Of a stretch of 64,000 nucleotides of DNA, positions 8,464 to 17,405 are shown in pieces (the first letter of the stretch is position 1; each line of letters begins with the position of its first letter). The notes under the pieces are model-generated. The model was not told the origin of the DNA. It was given only the letters and a program-made list of their open reading frames with translations, and did not search any database. The translations under genes and the position numbers were made by a program. Source of the DNA: Candidatus Rhodobacter oscarellae (GTDB lineage: Bacteria; Pseudomonadota; Alphaproteobacteria; Rhodobacterales; Rhodobacteraceae); the NCBI RefSeq assembly GCF_001078595.1, contig NZ_LFTY01000002.1:579378-643377 (forward strand), read 5' to 3'.

Positions 8464-11400
8464 ATGCGCCAGGACATAACCCTAGCCGACCGGTATGACC
8501 TTAGTAAGTCGCCGGTCCTTCTGAACGGCACGCAAGCGCTGGTGCGCCTGATGCTGACGCAAAAGGCGCGCGACCGGGCCGCGGGGCTGAACACGGCCGG
8601 GTATGTCACCGGCTATCGCGGCTCGCCGCTGGGCGCGGTGGACTTCCAGATGAACCTGGCGCGCGAGCAGCTTCTGGCCAGCGATATCAGGTTCCAAGAG
8701 GGGCTGAACGAGGACCTGGCCGCGACCGCGATCTGGGGCAGCCAGCAGGCGGAGCTGCGCGGCGAGGGCCGCTTTGATGGCGTCTTCGGGCTCTGGTACG
8801 GCAAGGGGCCCGGCGTGGACCGCTCGGGCGACGCGATGCGGCATGCCAACATGGCGGGCACGTCCCAGCATGGCGGCGTGTTGATGGCCATGGGCGACGA
8901 CCACACGGGCGAAAGCTCGACCACCTTGCACCAGTCCGACTGGGCGATGGTGGACGCCTATATGCCGGTGCTGAGCCCCGCAGGCGTGCAGGAGATCATC
9001 GGTTACGGGCTCTACGGCTATGCTTTGTCACGCTTTTCTGGCCTCTGGGCCGGGCTGAAGCTGATGAAGGACACGGTCGAGGCCACCGCCGTCATAGACG
9101 GCGTCCAGGATCGCGCCACATTCGTGGCGCCGCCCTTTGAGATGCCCGAGGGCGGGCTGAATATCCGCCTGGTGGATGACCGCGTCCCGCAGGAGGCGCG
9201 GCTGATCGACTACAAGCGCTACGCCGCCGAGGCCTTTGCCCATGCCAATAAGATCGACCGGCGGATCTGGGGCAAGCCCGGCGCCAAGATCGGGCTGGTG
9301 GCCGCGGGCAAGAACTGGCTGGACCTGACCCACGCTCTGGACCTGCTGGGGCTGGATGCGGCAGAGGCAGCGCGACTGGGCATCACCACCTATAAGGTCG
9401 GGCAGACCTGGCCGCTTGATATGAAGGGCTTTCACGACTGGGCGGAGGGGCTCGACCTGATCATCTGCGTCGAGGAAAAGCGCAAGCTGATCGAGGTGCA
9501 GATCAAAGAGGCGATCTTTGACGACCGCCGCGGGCGCCGGGTCTATGGCTGGAAGGACGGGCAGGGGAACGAATTATTCCCCACCCGCTGGGCGCTGGAC
9601 CCGATCATGATCGCGCAGAAACTGGGCGCGATCCTGGCCGAGGAGGGCCGGAACACAGAGCAGCTGCAGGCTGCTCTTGCACGGCTCGACGAGGCCGCCC
9701 GTGCCGACAATGCCGAGGAAATCGCCGCCCGGCTGCCCTATTTCTGCTCTGGCTGCCCGCATAACTCGTCGACCAAAGTGCCGGATGGCTCGCGCGCCTA
9801 TGCGGGCATCGGCTGCCACTTCATGGTGCAGTGGATGGACCGCGACACGCTAGGCTACACCCATATGGGCGGCGAGGGGGCAAATTGGGTTGGCGAGGCG
9901 CCGTTCTCGAAACGTGATCACGTATTCCAGAACCTCGGTGACGGCACCTATAACCACTCCGGCGTGCAGGCGATCCGCTTCGCCCTCGCGGCGGGGACTA
10001 ACATCACCTACAAGATCCTGTTTAACGACGCGGTCGCCATGACCGGCGGGCAGGGCAATGATGGCGGGCTCTCCGCGCCGCAGATCGCGCGCGAGATGGT
10101 GGCGATGGGCGTGCGCAATATCGCGCTGGTCTATGACGACAAGGAAGAACTTGACCTTAGTCAGTTTCCCTCGGAACTGCGTCGGTTTGAACGTGCTGAG
10201 TTGCCCTCCGTTCAAGAGGAGTTCAGCAATTTCAAGGGCGTGTCGGTCATTCTTTATGTCCAGACCTGCGCCGCCGAGAAGCGCCGTCGCCGCAAGCGCG
10301 GGCTCTTCCCGGACCCCGACAAGCGGGTCTTTATCAACACCGATATCTGCGAGGGCTGCGGCGATTGCGGCGTGCAATCGAACTGCGTCTCGATCGTGCC
10401 GGTCGAGACCGAGCTGGGTCGCAAGCGCGCGATCGAGCAATCGAGCTGCAATAAGGATTTTTCTTGTGTGAAGGGCTTCTGCCCGTCCTTTGTGACCGTC
10501 GAAGGCGCCACGCCCAAGAAAATGACCACGGTCAGCGTGGATACAGGCGCGCTGCCCGAGCCCGCTTTGCCCGCGATCAACGGCACCCATAACGTTGTGA
10601 TCACAGGCGTCGGCGGCACCGGCGTGGTGACCATTGGCGCGGTGCTGTCTATGGCCGCGCATGTCGATGGCAAGGCGGCGGGCATGATGGAGATGGCTGG
10701 GCTCGCCCAAAAGGGCGGCGCGGTGCATATCCATGTGCGCCTTGCCGAACGGCCCGAGGATATCAGCGCGATCCGCGTGGCAACCGGCGAATGCGACGCG
10801 CTGATCGGCGGCGATCTGGTGGTCAGCGCCGGGGCCAAGACCATCGGACTTTTGCGTGCGGGCACAGCCGGCGCCGTGGTCAACAGCCACGAGATCATCA
10901 CCGGCGCCTTCACTAAGGACACGGAATTCTCCATTCCTTCTGACAGGTTAGAGGTCTCCCTGCGGGCGCGGCTGCAGGACCGGATGGCGCTGTTTGACGC
11001 CTCGGACCTGGCCAAGGCGCTCTTGGGCGACTCGATCTTCTCCAACATGATGGTGCTGGGCGCGGCCTGGCAGCAGGGGCTGGTCCCGATCAGCCGGGAT
11101 GCGATCCGCCGCGCGATAGAGCTGAACGGTGCGGCCGCCGAAAAGAACCAGCGCGCCTTCGAATATGGCCGCTGGGCGGTGCTGCACCCTGAAGACGCCG
11201 CGCGGGTGATCACGCCAAATGTGGTGGAGCTGCCCAAGTCGCTGGACGAGAAAATCGCCTTCCGCGCCGATCACCTGGTTGCCTACCAGGGCACGCGCCT
11301 GGCCAAGCGCTATCGGCGCTTTGTCGACCAGTTCTCCGATCCGAAGATGAAAGAGGCGGTGGCCAAGGGCTACCATAAGCTCTTGGCCTATAAGGATGAA

Positions 11401-11850
11401 TATGAGGTGGCGCGGCTCTTGCTGAGCAGCGAGGCCAAGGCGCGTGAGGCCTTCGACGGCGACCTCAAGCTGTCCTACCACCTTGCCCCGCCTGTGCTCA
11501 GCAAGGACGGTCCCGATGGCCGCCCGGTCAAACGCGAGTTCAAAGCAAGGTGGATGTTCAAGCTCCTGGCGCGCATGAAGCCTTTGCGCGGCACGCCGCT
11601 GGACCTCTTCGGGCGCACGACAGAACGCCGCATGGAGCGCGCCCTGATCAAACAATACGAGCAGGATCTAAGCGCTCTGACGGATCTGGCACCGCACCGG
11701 CTTGATGCCGCCGTGGCGCTCGCCGAGCTGCCATTGCAGATCCGCGGCTTCGGTCCGGTTAAGGCGCAGAACGAGGCCAAAGCCGCGAAGCGCCGCGAGG
11801 AATTGCTTGCTGCATTAAGCACCAGCACCATGCCGGAGGCGGCGGAATAG
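8464..11850 (+). CDS. indolepyruvate ferredoxin oxidoreductase, fused IorAB-type
   Basis: A 1128-residue fusion of the alpha (TPP) and beta (gamma-type) parts of 2-oxoacid:ferredoxin oxidoreductase. An N-terminal pyrimidine-binding-like domain includes GYVTGYRGSPLGAVDF (about 43-58). The TPP-binding region follows (AGIGCHFMVQWMDRDTLGY near 440, then GGQGNDGG near 525). A ferredoxin-like cysteine cluster is ICEGCGDCGVQSNC near 620 with further Cys to about 675. The POR-gamma domain begins at NVVITGVGGTGVVTIG, about 707. It should oxidise aryl-pyruvates from aromatic amino acids to acyl-CoA. AGAGAGGTG precedes the ATG. It is transcribed divergently from LysR. Confidence 0.95.
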   Translation: MRQDITLADRYDLSKSPVLLNGTQALVRLMLTQKARDRAAGLNTAGYVTGYRGSPLGAVDFQMNLAREQLLASDIRFQEGLNEDLAATAIWGSQQAELRGEGRFDGVFGLWYGKGPGVDRSGDAMRHANMAGTSQHGGVLMAMGDDHTGESSTTLHQSDWAMVDAYMPVLSPAGVQEIIGYGLYGYALSRFSGLWAGLKLMKDTVEATAVIDGVQDRATFVAPPFEMPEGGLNIRLVDDRVPQEARLIDYKRYAAEAFAHANKIDRRIWGKPGAKIGLVAAGKNWLDLTHALDLLGLDAAEAARLGITTYKVGQTWPLDMKGFHDWAEGLDLIICVEEKRKLIEVQIKEAIFDDRRGRRVYGWKDGQGNELFPTRWALDPIMIAQKLGAILAEEGRNTEQLQAALARLDEAARADNAEEIAARLPYFCSGCPHNSSTKVPDGSRAYAGIGCHFMVQWMDRDTLGYTHMGGEGANWVGEAPFSKRDHVFQNLGDGTYNHSGVQAIRFALAAGTNITYKILFNDAVAMTGGQGNDGGLSAPQIAREMVAMGVRNIALVYDDKEELDLSQFPSELRRFERAELPSVQEEFSNFKGVSVILYVQTCAAEKRRRRKRGLFPDPDKRVFINTDICEGCGDCGVQSNCVSIVPVETELGRKRAIEQSSCNKDFSCVKGFCPSFVTVEGATPKKMTTVSVDTGALPEPALPAINGTHNVVITGVGGTGVVTIGAVLSMAAHVDGKAAGMMEMAGLAQKGGAVHIHVRLAERPEDISAIRVATGECDALIGGDLVVSAGAKTIGLLRAGTAGAVVNSHEIITGAFTKDTEFSIPSDRLEVSLRARLQDRMALFDASDLAKALLGDSIFSNMMVLGAAWQQGLVPISRDAIRRAIELNGAAAEKNQRAFEYGRWAVLHPEDAARVITPNVVELPKSLDEKIAFRADHLVAYQGTRLAKRYRRFVDQFSDPKMKEAVAKGYHKLLAYKDEYEVARLLLSSEAKAREAFDGDLKLSYHLAPPVLSKDGPDGRPVKREFKARWMFKLLARMKPLRGTPLDLFGRTTERRMERALIKQYEQDLSALTDLAPHRLDAAVALAELPLQIRGFGPVKAQNEAKAAKRREELLAALSTSTMPEAAE

Positions 11851-11912
11851 GCGGGATCTGCGCGAATGCGACAATTGCGGGAGAGAAAATTAAGGAAATC
11901 TTGGTGATTCGT

Positions 11913-11931
11913 CCCGGATCATAGATCCGGG
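11913..11931. repeat. short CCCGGATC palindrome
   Basis: CCCGGATC-ATA-GATCCGGG lies in the 219-nt gap after the oxidoreductase gene. It has no T-run and resembles other CCGG-type hairpins scattered through the window (7230, 20036, 39310, 60220). It may help end transcription. The rest of the gap shows no gene. Confidence 0.5.
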
Positions 11932-12069
11932 TGGGAGCCGCGGCGCATAAAGAATTTGCTACTGCCGAGCGAAGGTTTTGCGACAATCGTCGCGGTTCCG
12001 TCATAAACGCTCGCTACGACCCATGGACCAGAGTATCACTGGCCGATATCGAATCAAGGACCGCGGGCG

Positions 12070-12987
12070 ATGCCGTCACTCCGTAACGTGGTAAAGCAAA
12101 AACGCAGCGACTTTAGGGCCAAGCGCCATGCGGCGCGCGAGATCTCCTATGCCAGTTCCGCCAAGTCGAAAGGCGGGCGGGCCTTCATCCGAGTGCTGGA
12201 GAACGCGACCGGGCGGCTGCGGCTGATCAAGCGTGCCGATGGCTATGAGAAGGAGGTCGCGCAGGGGCGAGACTTTTGGCAGGTCATGGTCGAGCGCTAC
12301 GGGCTGAGCCTGGACGTGGTGGGGGGCAGCCTGAGCAATATCCCTTCGACGGGGCCGCTGATCCTGATCTCAAACCACCCTTACGGCATCCTCGATGGGC
12401 TGATGTTGGGGCATATCCTCAGTCGCGTGCGCGGTGATTTCCGTATCCTGGCGCATCGGGTCTTCCGCAAGGCGGAGGAACTGGATCGCATCATCCTGCC
12501 GATCTCGTTCGATGAGACGAAAGAGGCGATGGCGCTGAACATCAAAACGCGCAAGGAATCGCTGCGCTATTTGTCGGATGGCGGCGCAATTGGGATCTTT
12601 CCTGGCGGGACGGTGGCCACCTCAAAAACGCCATTCAGCCAGCCGCTGGACCCGGCTTGGCGGACCTTCACCGCGAAGATGATCATGAAGTCCGACGCAA
12701 CCGTGGTGCCGATTTACTTCGACGGTCACTGCTCGCGTTTGTTCCAACTGATGAGCCATCTGCACTACACCCTGCGCATGGCCTTCTTGATCAACGAGTT
12801 TCGCATGCGGGTCGATGAGCCCGTGCGCATCGCGATTGGAGAGCCGATTCCGCGCCAAAAGCTTGAAGCAATCAAGGACCCCAAGGCGCTCATGGATTTT
12901 CTGCGCCAAGAGACCTACCGCCTCAGCCCGAAACCGCTAAACTCCACCGAATACGGGTTCGAGTTCGAGGAACATTGGAAGGCTTGA
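12070..12987 (+). CDS. lysophospholipid (1-acylglycerol-phosphate type) acyltransferase
   Basis: A 305-residue PlsC-like acyltransferase with a basic N-terminal extension. Motif I is NHPYGILDG at about residues 98-106, so the His and Asp are separated by five residues rather than the usual four. Motif III is IGIFPGGTVATS near 178. A hydrophobic segment supports membrane association. It probably esterifies a lysolipid at the inner membrane. A role as the O-acyltransferase partner of the OlsB N-acyltransferase encoded at 24.1 kb in ornithine lipid synthesis is conceivable but unproven. murI begins 6 nt downstream, so the two are likely cotranscribed. Confidence 0.85.
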   Translation: MPSLRNVVKQKRSDFRAKRHAAREISYASSAKSKGGRAFIRVLENATGRLRLIKRADGYEKEVAQGRDFWQVMVERYGLSLDVVGGSLSNIPSTGPLILISNHPYGILDGLMLGHILSRVRGDFRILAHRVFRKAEELDRIILPISFDETKEAMALNIKTRKESLRYLSDGGAIGIFPGGTVATSKTPFSQPLDPAWRTFTAKMIMKSDATVVPIYFDGHCSRLFQLMSHLHYTLRMAFLINEFRMRVDEPVRIAIGEPIPRQKLEAIKDPKALMDFLRQETYRLSPKPLNSTEYGFEFEEHWKA

Positions 12988-12993
12988 TTCGAC

Positions 12994-13806
12994 ATGGCGG
13001 TAGGCGTTTTTGATTCCGGCCTGGGCGGGCTGACCGTTCTGGACGCCGCAGCGCGGGCGCTGCCCGACACGCCCTTCGTCTATTTCGGCGATCATGCGCA
13101 TAACCCCTATGGCGTGCGCGATGCCGACGACATCTATGGGCTGACCACCTCGGCGGTGGGGGCGATGTTCGAGCGCGGCTGCGACCTGGTGATCCTGGCC
13201 TGCAACACCGCCAGCGCGGCGGCCCTGCGGCGCATGCAAGAGAACTGGGTGCCGCGCGACAAGCGCGTGCTGGGGGTCTTTGTGCCGATGATCGAGGCTT
13301 TGACCGAACGGCAATGGGGCGATAACTCGCCCCCGCGCGAGGTCGATGTCAAACATGTGGCGCTTTTTGCCACCCCCGCCACGGTGCGCAGCCGCGCCTT
13401 CCAGCGCGAGCTGGCCTTTCGCGCCATCGGTGTGGATGTCGAAACCCAGGCCTGCGGCGGCGTGGTGGACGCGATCGAGGATGGCGACATGGTGCTGGCC
13501 GAGGCGCTGGTGCGTAGCCATGTTGAGGCGCTGAAGCGTAAGATGCCGGACCCGCAGGCCGCGGTCCTGGGCTGCACGCATTACCCGATCATGCAGGACA
13601 CGTTCCAAGAGGCCCTGGGGCCCGATGTGAAGGTCTTCAGCCAGCCAGAGCTTGTCTCGGCCAGCCTGATCGACTATCTGCAAAGGCACCCAGACATGCT
13701 GGGACCGGGAGAAGAGGCAATGTTCCTCACCACAGGCGACCCGGCGCGGGTCTCTGACCAGGCCACGCGCTTTTTGCGACGAAAGATCACTTTCGTTTCC
13801 GCCTGA
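12994..13806 (+). CDS. murI: glutamate racemase
   Basis: A 270-residue protein that makes D-glutamate for peptidoglycan. The catalytic acid/base pair is visible: Asp7 and the first Cys (Cys70) in [12 protein letters not shown] and [13 protein letters not shown], and the second Cys in VLGCTHYP near 190. Length matches the family. The ATG lies 6 nt after the acyltransferase stop, with GAAGG upstream as ribosome binding site. argC follows 71 nt later across a small GC hairpin. Confidence 0.95.
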   Translation: MAVGVFDSGLGGLTVLDAAARALPDTPFVYFGDHAHNPYGVRDADDIYGLTTSAVGAMFERGCDLVILACNTASAAALRRMQENWVPRDKRVLGVFVPMIEALTERQWGDNSPPREVDVKHVALFATPATVRSRAFQRELAFRAIGVDVETQACGGVVDAIEDGDMVLAEALVRSHVEALKRKMPDPQAAVLGCTHYPIMQDTFQEALGPDVKVFSQPELVSASLIDYLQRHPDMLGPGEEAMFLTTGDPARVSDQATRFLRRKITFVSA

Positions 13807-13877
13807 TTGCGCCTGCCCGATTGCCCTCGGGCGCGCATCCCCCTAAACAACCACGACTTTTTCTTAAGGATGGTCCC

Positions 13878-14906
13878 ATGACCTACACCGTCGCTATTCT
13901 GGGCGCCTCGGGCTACACCGGCGCCGAATGTGTGAGGCTGATCGCAACCCACCCGAACCTGCGGATCGGCGCGCTCTGTGCCGACCGCAAGGCCGGTCAG
14001 CAGATGAGCAAGGTCTTTCCGCATCTGCGTCACCTGGATTTGCCCGCGCTGCAACGCATTGAAGACACTGACTTTTCTGGGATAGACCTGGTCTTTGCCG
14101 CGCTGCCCCACGGCCCGAGCCAGGAGATTGTCAAAGCCTTGCCGCGGGACTTGAAGGTGATCGACCTCTCCGCCGGGTTCCGGCTGCGCGACTCTGCCGC
14201 GTTCGAGCAGTGGTACGGCCAGCCCCACGCCGCGCCCGAGCTGCAGGCCGAGGCGGTGTACGGCCTCACAGAATTCTATCGCGAAGATATCAAATCGGCG
14301 CGGCTTGTGGCCGGCACCGGCTGCAACGCGGCCACGGGGCAGTTTGCCCTGCGGCCCCTCATCGCGGCAGGTGTGATCGACATTGATGACATCATCGTGG
14401 ACCTCAAAGCCGGCGCATCAGGGGCCGGTCGCGCGCTCAAGGAGCACCTGCTTTTTGCCGAGATGTTTGAGAACATTAAGGGCTATTCCCTGGGGAGCGT
14501 GCATCGGCACCAAGCTGAGTTCGACCAAGAGTTTTCCAAACTCGCGGGGCGGCCGGTCGAGATCCAATTCACGCCGCATCTTGTGCCGTCTTCGCGCGGC
14601 ATCTTGATCACCTGCTACCTAAAAGGCGATGCGGAACAGGTGCTTAGGACGTATCACGAGGCCTATGCGAATGAGCCCTTCGTTCAGGTCCTGCCAATGG
14701 GCGAGGCACCAATGATGAAGGACGTGCGGGGGTCGAACTTCGTGCATATTGGCGTGGTGGGTGACCGCAAGCCGGGGCGGGTTACCGTGATCGCCGCGCT
14801 GGACAACCTCACGAAAGGCTCGTCTGGGCAGGCGCTGCAAAACGCAAACCTGATGCTTGGATTAGAGGAGACGACGGGGCTGATGCTGGCGCCGATCTAC
14901 CCGTAA
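13878..14906 (+). CDS. argC: N-acetyl-gamma-glutamyl-phosphate reductase
   Basis: A 342-residue protein of arginine synthesis that reduces N-acetylglutamyl phosphate with NADPH. The N-terminal Rossmann motif is [13 protein letters not shown]. The catalytic Cys lies in [14 protein letters not shown] near 140, where many homologues have PGCYPT. The C-terminal [13 protein letters not shown] is typical. An in-frame upstream codon at 13821 exists, but AAGGA is placed 7 nt before the ATG at 13878, so that start is preferred. No other arg gene is adjacent. Confidence 0.95.
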   Translation: MTYTVAILGASGYTGAECVRLIATHPNLRIGALCADRKAGQQMSKVFPHLRHLDLPALQRIEDTDFSGIDLVFAALPHGPSQEIVKALPRDLKVIDLSAGFRLRDSAAFEQWYGQPHAAPELQAEAVYGLTEFYREDIKSARLVAGTGCNAATGQFALRPLIAAGVIDIDDIIVDLKAGASGAGRALKEHLLFAEMFENIKGYSLGSVHRHQAEFDQEFSKLAGRPVEIQFTPHLVPSSRGILITCYLKGDAEQVLRTYHEAYANEPFVQVLPMGEAPMMKDVRGSNFVHIGVVGDRKPGRVTVIAALDNLTKGSSGQALQNANLMLGLEETTGLMLAPIYP

Positions 14907-15355
14907 AAATGGCCGCGTGAGCTGCAGAGTTTACCTGGTCTTAACCAGAACCATGGATGACTTGCTTCGAGATGGGCTTTTGTCGGTGTTCCGACAGGGG
15001 CTGTGCGCGATTGTTGGGAGCTCCGTAAGGTCATGAACTAAAACGTAAAACACCTCTTCTGTTAACCTCCTCGAAAGTGATTCGGGTGAAGGATAGGGGA
15101 GGGTGGACGGGGGAACTACCACGCAGGCCCGTTTACCAATTCTTAAGGGGTGGGAGGTGAAAATTTCTTTCGCTATGCGTGGGGTGCATCTATTTAAGCA
15201 TTTGAATTAGATATATTTTTTCACCATCAGCGAAGCTGACCCATACCCCAGCGCTGCAGCATATGAATTTCGGGCACTGCGACAGGATTGCTCTGTAAGA
15301 CCGGGCCAAGGCACCCTATCTAATGGATTGAGTGTGTGGAGTTGTCGGGCCTCAA
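14907..15355. other. 449-nt intergenic region between argC and ccmE
   Basis: No convincing gene. The region contains a small hairpin TGTCGG-TGTT-CCGACA (14979-14994). It also has a tiny frame of 17 codons starting GTG after GGGAGGT (15158 onward), which is probably chance. An AT-rich patch near 15205-15225 could hold the ccmE promoter. Several TTAACC half-sites of CtrA type occur, but no full TTAA-N7-TTAA. Confidence 0.4.
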
Positions 15356-15799
15356 ATGAAAAGTCTTAAAAAACAGCGCCGTATCCAGATCATCGGGCTC
15401 TCGATTGTTGCGTTGGCGATGTCCACCGCGTTGATAGTCTATGCTTTTCAGGATGGTATTAACTTCTTCCGTTCGCCGACGCAGGTGCTTGCGGAGCCGC
15501 CCAAGTCGACCGAGGTATTTCGCATCGGCGGCCTGGTGGAAGATGGTAGTCTCAACCGCGGCCAAGGGAAGACCGTAACCTTCAATGTCACGGACGGCGG
15601 GGCTGTTGTGGCCGTGGCCTATACGGGCGTCTTACCCGACCTCTTTGAAGAGGGTCAGGGTATGGTCGGCCTGGGATCCTACGTGAATGGTACGTTCCAA
15701 GCTACTGAAATTTTGGCAAAACATGACGAGACCTATATGCCAAAAGAAGTCGTGGACGCGCTCAAAGAGCAAGGGGTCTACAAGCCCAACGCCGACTAA
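15356..15799 (+). CDS. ccmE: cytochrome c maturation heme chaperone CcmE
   Basis: A 147-residue protein starting MKSLKKQRRIQIIGLSIVAL. A single N-terminal membrane anchor covers residues 11-31, followed by an OB-fold periplasmic domain. The heme-binding motif HxxxY is AKHDETYMP (His123, Tyr127). It receives heme from CcmC/CcmAB and passes it to the CcmF/H lyase. The lyase genes ccmF and ccmH lie 1.6 kb downstream, separated by three lysis-type genes. An upstream extension to 15332 is open but lacks homology-like sequence. Confidence 0.95.
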   Translation: MKSLKKQRRIQIIGLSIVALAMSTALIVYAFQDGINFFRSPTQVLAEPPKSTEVFRIGGLVEDGSLNRGQGKTVTFNVTDGGAVVAVAYTGVLPDLFEEGQGMVGLGSYVNGTFQATEILAKHDETYMPKEVVDALKEQGVYKPNAD

Positions 15800-15879
15800 A
15801 TTGTTAACGCGCCGCCCGTGCGGTTGCATCGGATTTAATGAAAATTCGAGACATTCATGCCTGTTTCAACATTTGAGGC

Positions 15880-16500
15880 ATGAGCAAAATGATAACGGTT
15901 ACAAAAATTGCAGATGACATCATCGCCCGCGAGGGCGGTTATGTGAACGACCCGGATGATCCAGGCGGGGCCACGAATTTCGGCGTGACCATCGGCACGA
16001 TGACGCGACTGGGCATGGACTTGGACGGAGACGGGCGGGTGACCCCGCGTGACGTCAAGCAGCTTTCCCGCGAGCAGGCGCGCGATATCTTCGTCAATCA
16101 CTACTTCCACAGGCCCGGCATCGCCCGGCTTCCGGATGTGCTGCAGGCCAGCGTGTTTGACATGTATGTCAACGCGGGCGCCAACGCGGTGAAGATCCTG
16201 CAGCGGCTGCTGAACGACATGGGCCAGCGCATCTCGGTGGACGGCGCCATCGGCCCGCAAACCGTCGAGGCGGCCCATATCGCCTTTGGCGCCGCCCCAG
16301 GCCACCTGGCCGACGCCTACGGCATCGCGCGGCGCAACTACTATTACGGGCTCGCCGATCGCCGCCCCAAGAGCCGCAAATATGCCCGGCGTCGCGATGG
16401 CGGAAAGGGCGGCTGGATCCTGCGCGCCGAAGAGTTCATCTCGCCGCGCTATCACCTGTCCGAGGGCGAGCATCGCCGGAGGGTCGCGAAATGGGGATGA
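15880..16500 (+). CDS. GH108-type endolysin (GTA lysis type) with EF-hand-like loop
   Basis: A 206-residue peptidoglycan hydrolase. It opens with the glycoside hydrolase 108 signature IIAREGGYVNDPDDPGGATN, with catalytic Glu18. The C-terminal part has the peptidoglycan-binding PG_binding_3 pattern (VDGAIGPQTVEAAHIAF). Residues about 47-58 (DLDGDGRVTPRD) fit a 12-residue EF-hand calcium loop. No signal peptide is visible, so export would need the holin. The sequence type is that of gene transfer agent lysis enzymes of Rhodobacterales, which lie apart from the GTA structural cluster. It is coupled to the holin by overlap. Confidence 0.9.
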   Translation: MSKMITVTKIADDIIAREGGYVNDPDDPGGATNFGVTIGTMTRLGMDLDGDGRVTPRDVKQLSREQARDIFVNHYFHRPGIARLPDVLQASVFDMYVNAGANAVKILQRLLNDMGQRISVDGAIGPQTVEAAHIAFGAAPGHLADAYGIARRNYYYGLADRRPKSRKYARRRDGGKGGWILRAEEFISPRYHLSEGEHRRRVAKWG

Positions 16501-17024
16501 TCGAGCTGCTCTTTGGCAACCTCTTCGGCGGCGGGCGCAATGTCATCCGCGAAACCGCCGAGGTGTTCCGCGTGAATGCCGAGGCCCAGGCCGGACGCGA
16601 CGCGACCTATAACCAGGCCGCGCTCAAGCAATTCGCGTCCGAGTTCGCGCATCCAAGGAAGGGCTGGTTCGACCAGTTCATCGACGGGCTGAACCGCGTG
16701 CCGCGCCCGGCAATGGCGCTTGGCGTTCTTGGCCTCTTGGTGATGGCGATGGTTGATCCGATTTGGTTTGCTAGCCGCATGCAGGGGATCGCCTTGGTGC
16801 CAGAGCCGCTTTGGTGGCTTTTGGGCGCGATCGTCAGCTTTTACTTCGGCGCGCGTCATCAGGCCAAGGGGCAGGACTTTCAGCGCTCAATCGCGGCCAC
16901 AATGGCGCATGCGCCGGAGGTGACGCGCAATATTGGCGCGCTCCAGGCACTAGAGGCAGGGGCCGACGCGCCGAGCGCTGACAACCCGGCGCTCAACGCG
17001 TGGAGGCGGTCCCATGACGGATGA
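16491..17024 (+). CDS. 3TM-type holin of gene transfer agent release
   Basis: A 177-residue membrane protein with an amphipathic N-terminal half. Two clear membrane segments are AMALGVLGLLVMAMVDPIWF (about 77-96) and LWWLLGAIVSFYFGARH (about 107-123); a third weaker segment would complete the GTA 3TM holin pattern (holin of 3TMs for gene-transfer release). GGAGG lies 8 nt before the ATG, and the gene overlaps the endolysin stop. It would let the endolysin reach the wall. Confidence 0.85.
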   Translation: MGMIELLFGNLFGGGRNVIRETAEVFRVNAEAQAGRDATYNQAALKQFASEFAHPRKGWFDQFIDGLNRVPRPAMALGVLGLLVMAMVDPIWFASRMQGIALVPEPLWWLLGAIVSFYFGARHQAKGQDFQRSIAATMAHAPEVTRNIGALQALEAGADAPSADNPALNAWRRSHDG

Positions 17025-17226
17025 TTGGCGCCGCGCCGTCGAGAAGCGCCTGCAAAGCCTAGAGCTGCGCAGCGCCGTCGACGAGGTCCACCGGGTCAAT
17101 GTCGAGGGGCGGCTGCACGCCATCGAGGAGACCCTGAAATGGCTGGTGCGGCTGATCATTGGCGCCTTCCTGATGGGGGCGGTGGCCTATGTGATGAAGG
17201 GCGGCCTTTTGGCCTTTACCGCATAA
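17014..17226 (+). CDS. XhlA-like small coiled-coil membrane protein
   Basis: A 70-residue protein overlapping the holin gene by 11 nt. Residues 1-40 form a charged coiled coil (VEKRLQSLELRSAVDEVHRV). Residues 45-68 form one membrane helix (LVRLIIGAFLMGAVAYVM). This is the layout of the haemolysin XhlA family, found beside holin/endolysin pairs of phage-like elements, and it completes a three-gene lysis cassette. Confidence 0.75.
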   Translation: MTDDWRRAVEKRLQSLELRSAVDEVHRVNVEGRLHAIEETLKWLVRLIIGAFLMGAVAYVMKGGLLAFTA

Positions 17227-17235
17227 ATGATCCGG

Positions 17236-17266
17236 GGGCGCGGCAGCTGACGCATCTGCCGCGCCC
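17236..17266 (+). terminator. 11-bp hairpin after the lysis cassette
   Basis: GGGCGCGGCAG (17236-17246) pairs perfectly with CTGCCGCGCCC (17256-17266) around a 9-nt loop, 9 nt after the XhlA-like stop. There is no T-run, so termination may be partial or Rho-assisted. It separates the lysis genes from ccmF. Confidence 0.5.
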
Positions 17267-17405
17267 TCGACGTTACGTTCCTGCCGAAACATCTCTTGCG
17301 GTCAGTTCTTTTGCCCGCTGGATATCAAGGCCTGCGACATCACACCTCTGATAGGCGGGCCGGCAAGTATTGGCGTGGCGAGCGCTGCGCCCTATGCTCG
17401 TTGCT

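Noticed and set aside
13821-13877. Upstream start of argC
   Set aside because: The extra 19 residues precede the Rossmann motif without homology-like sequence, and AAGGA is correctly spaced only from the ATG at 13878.
15158-15211. 17-codon GTG frame after GGGAGGT upstream of ccmE
   Set aside because: Too short, no hydrophobic or conserved feature, and the composition fits an AT-rich promoter patch.
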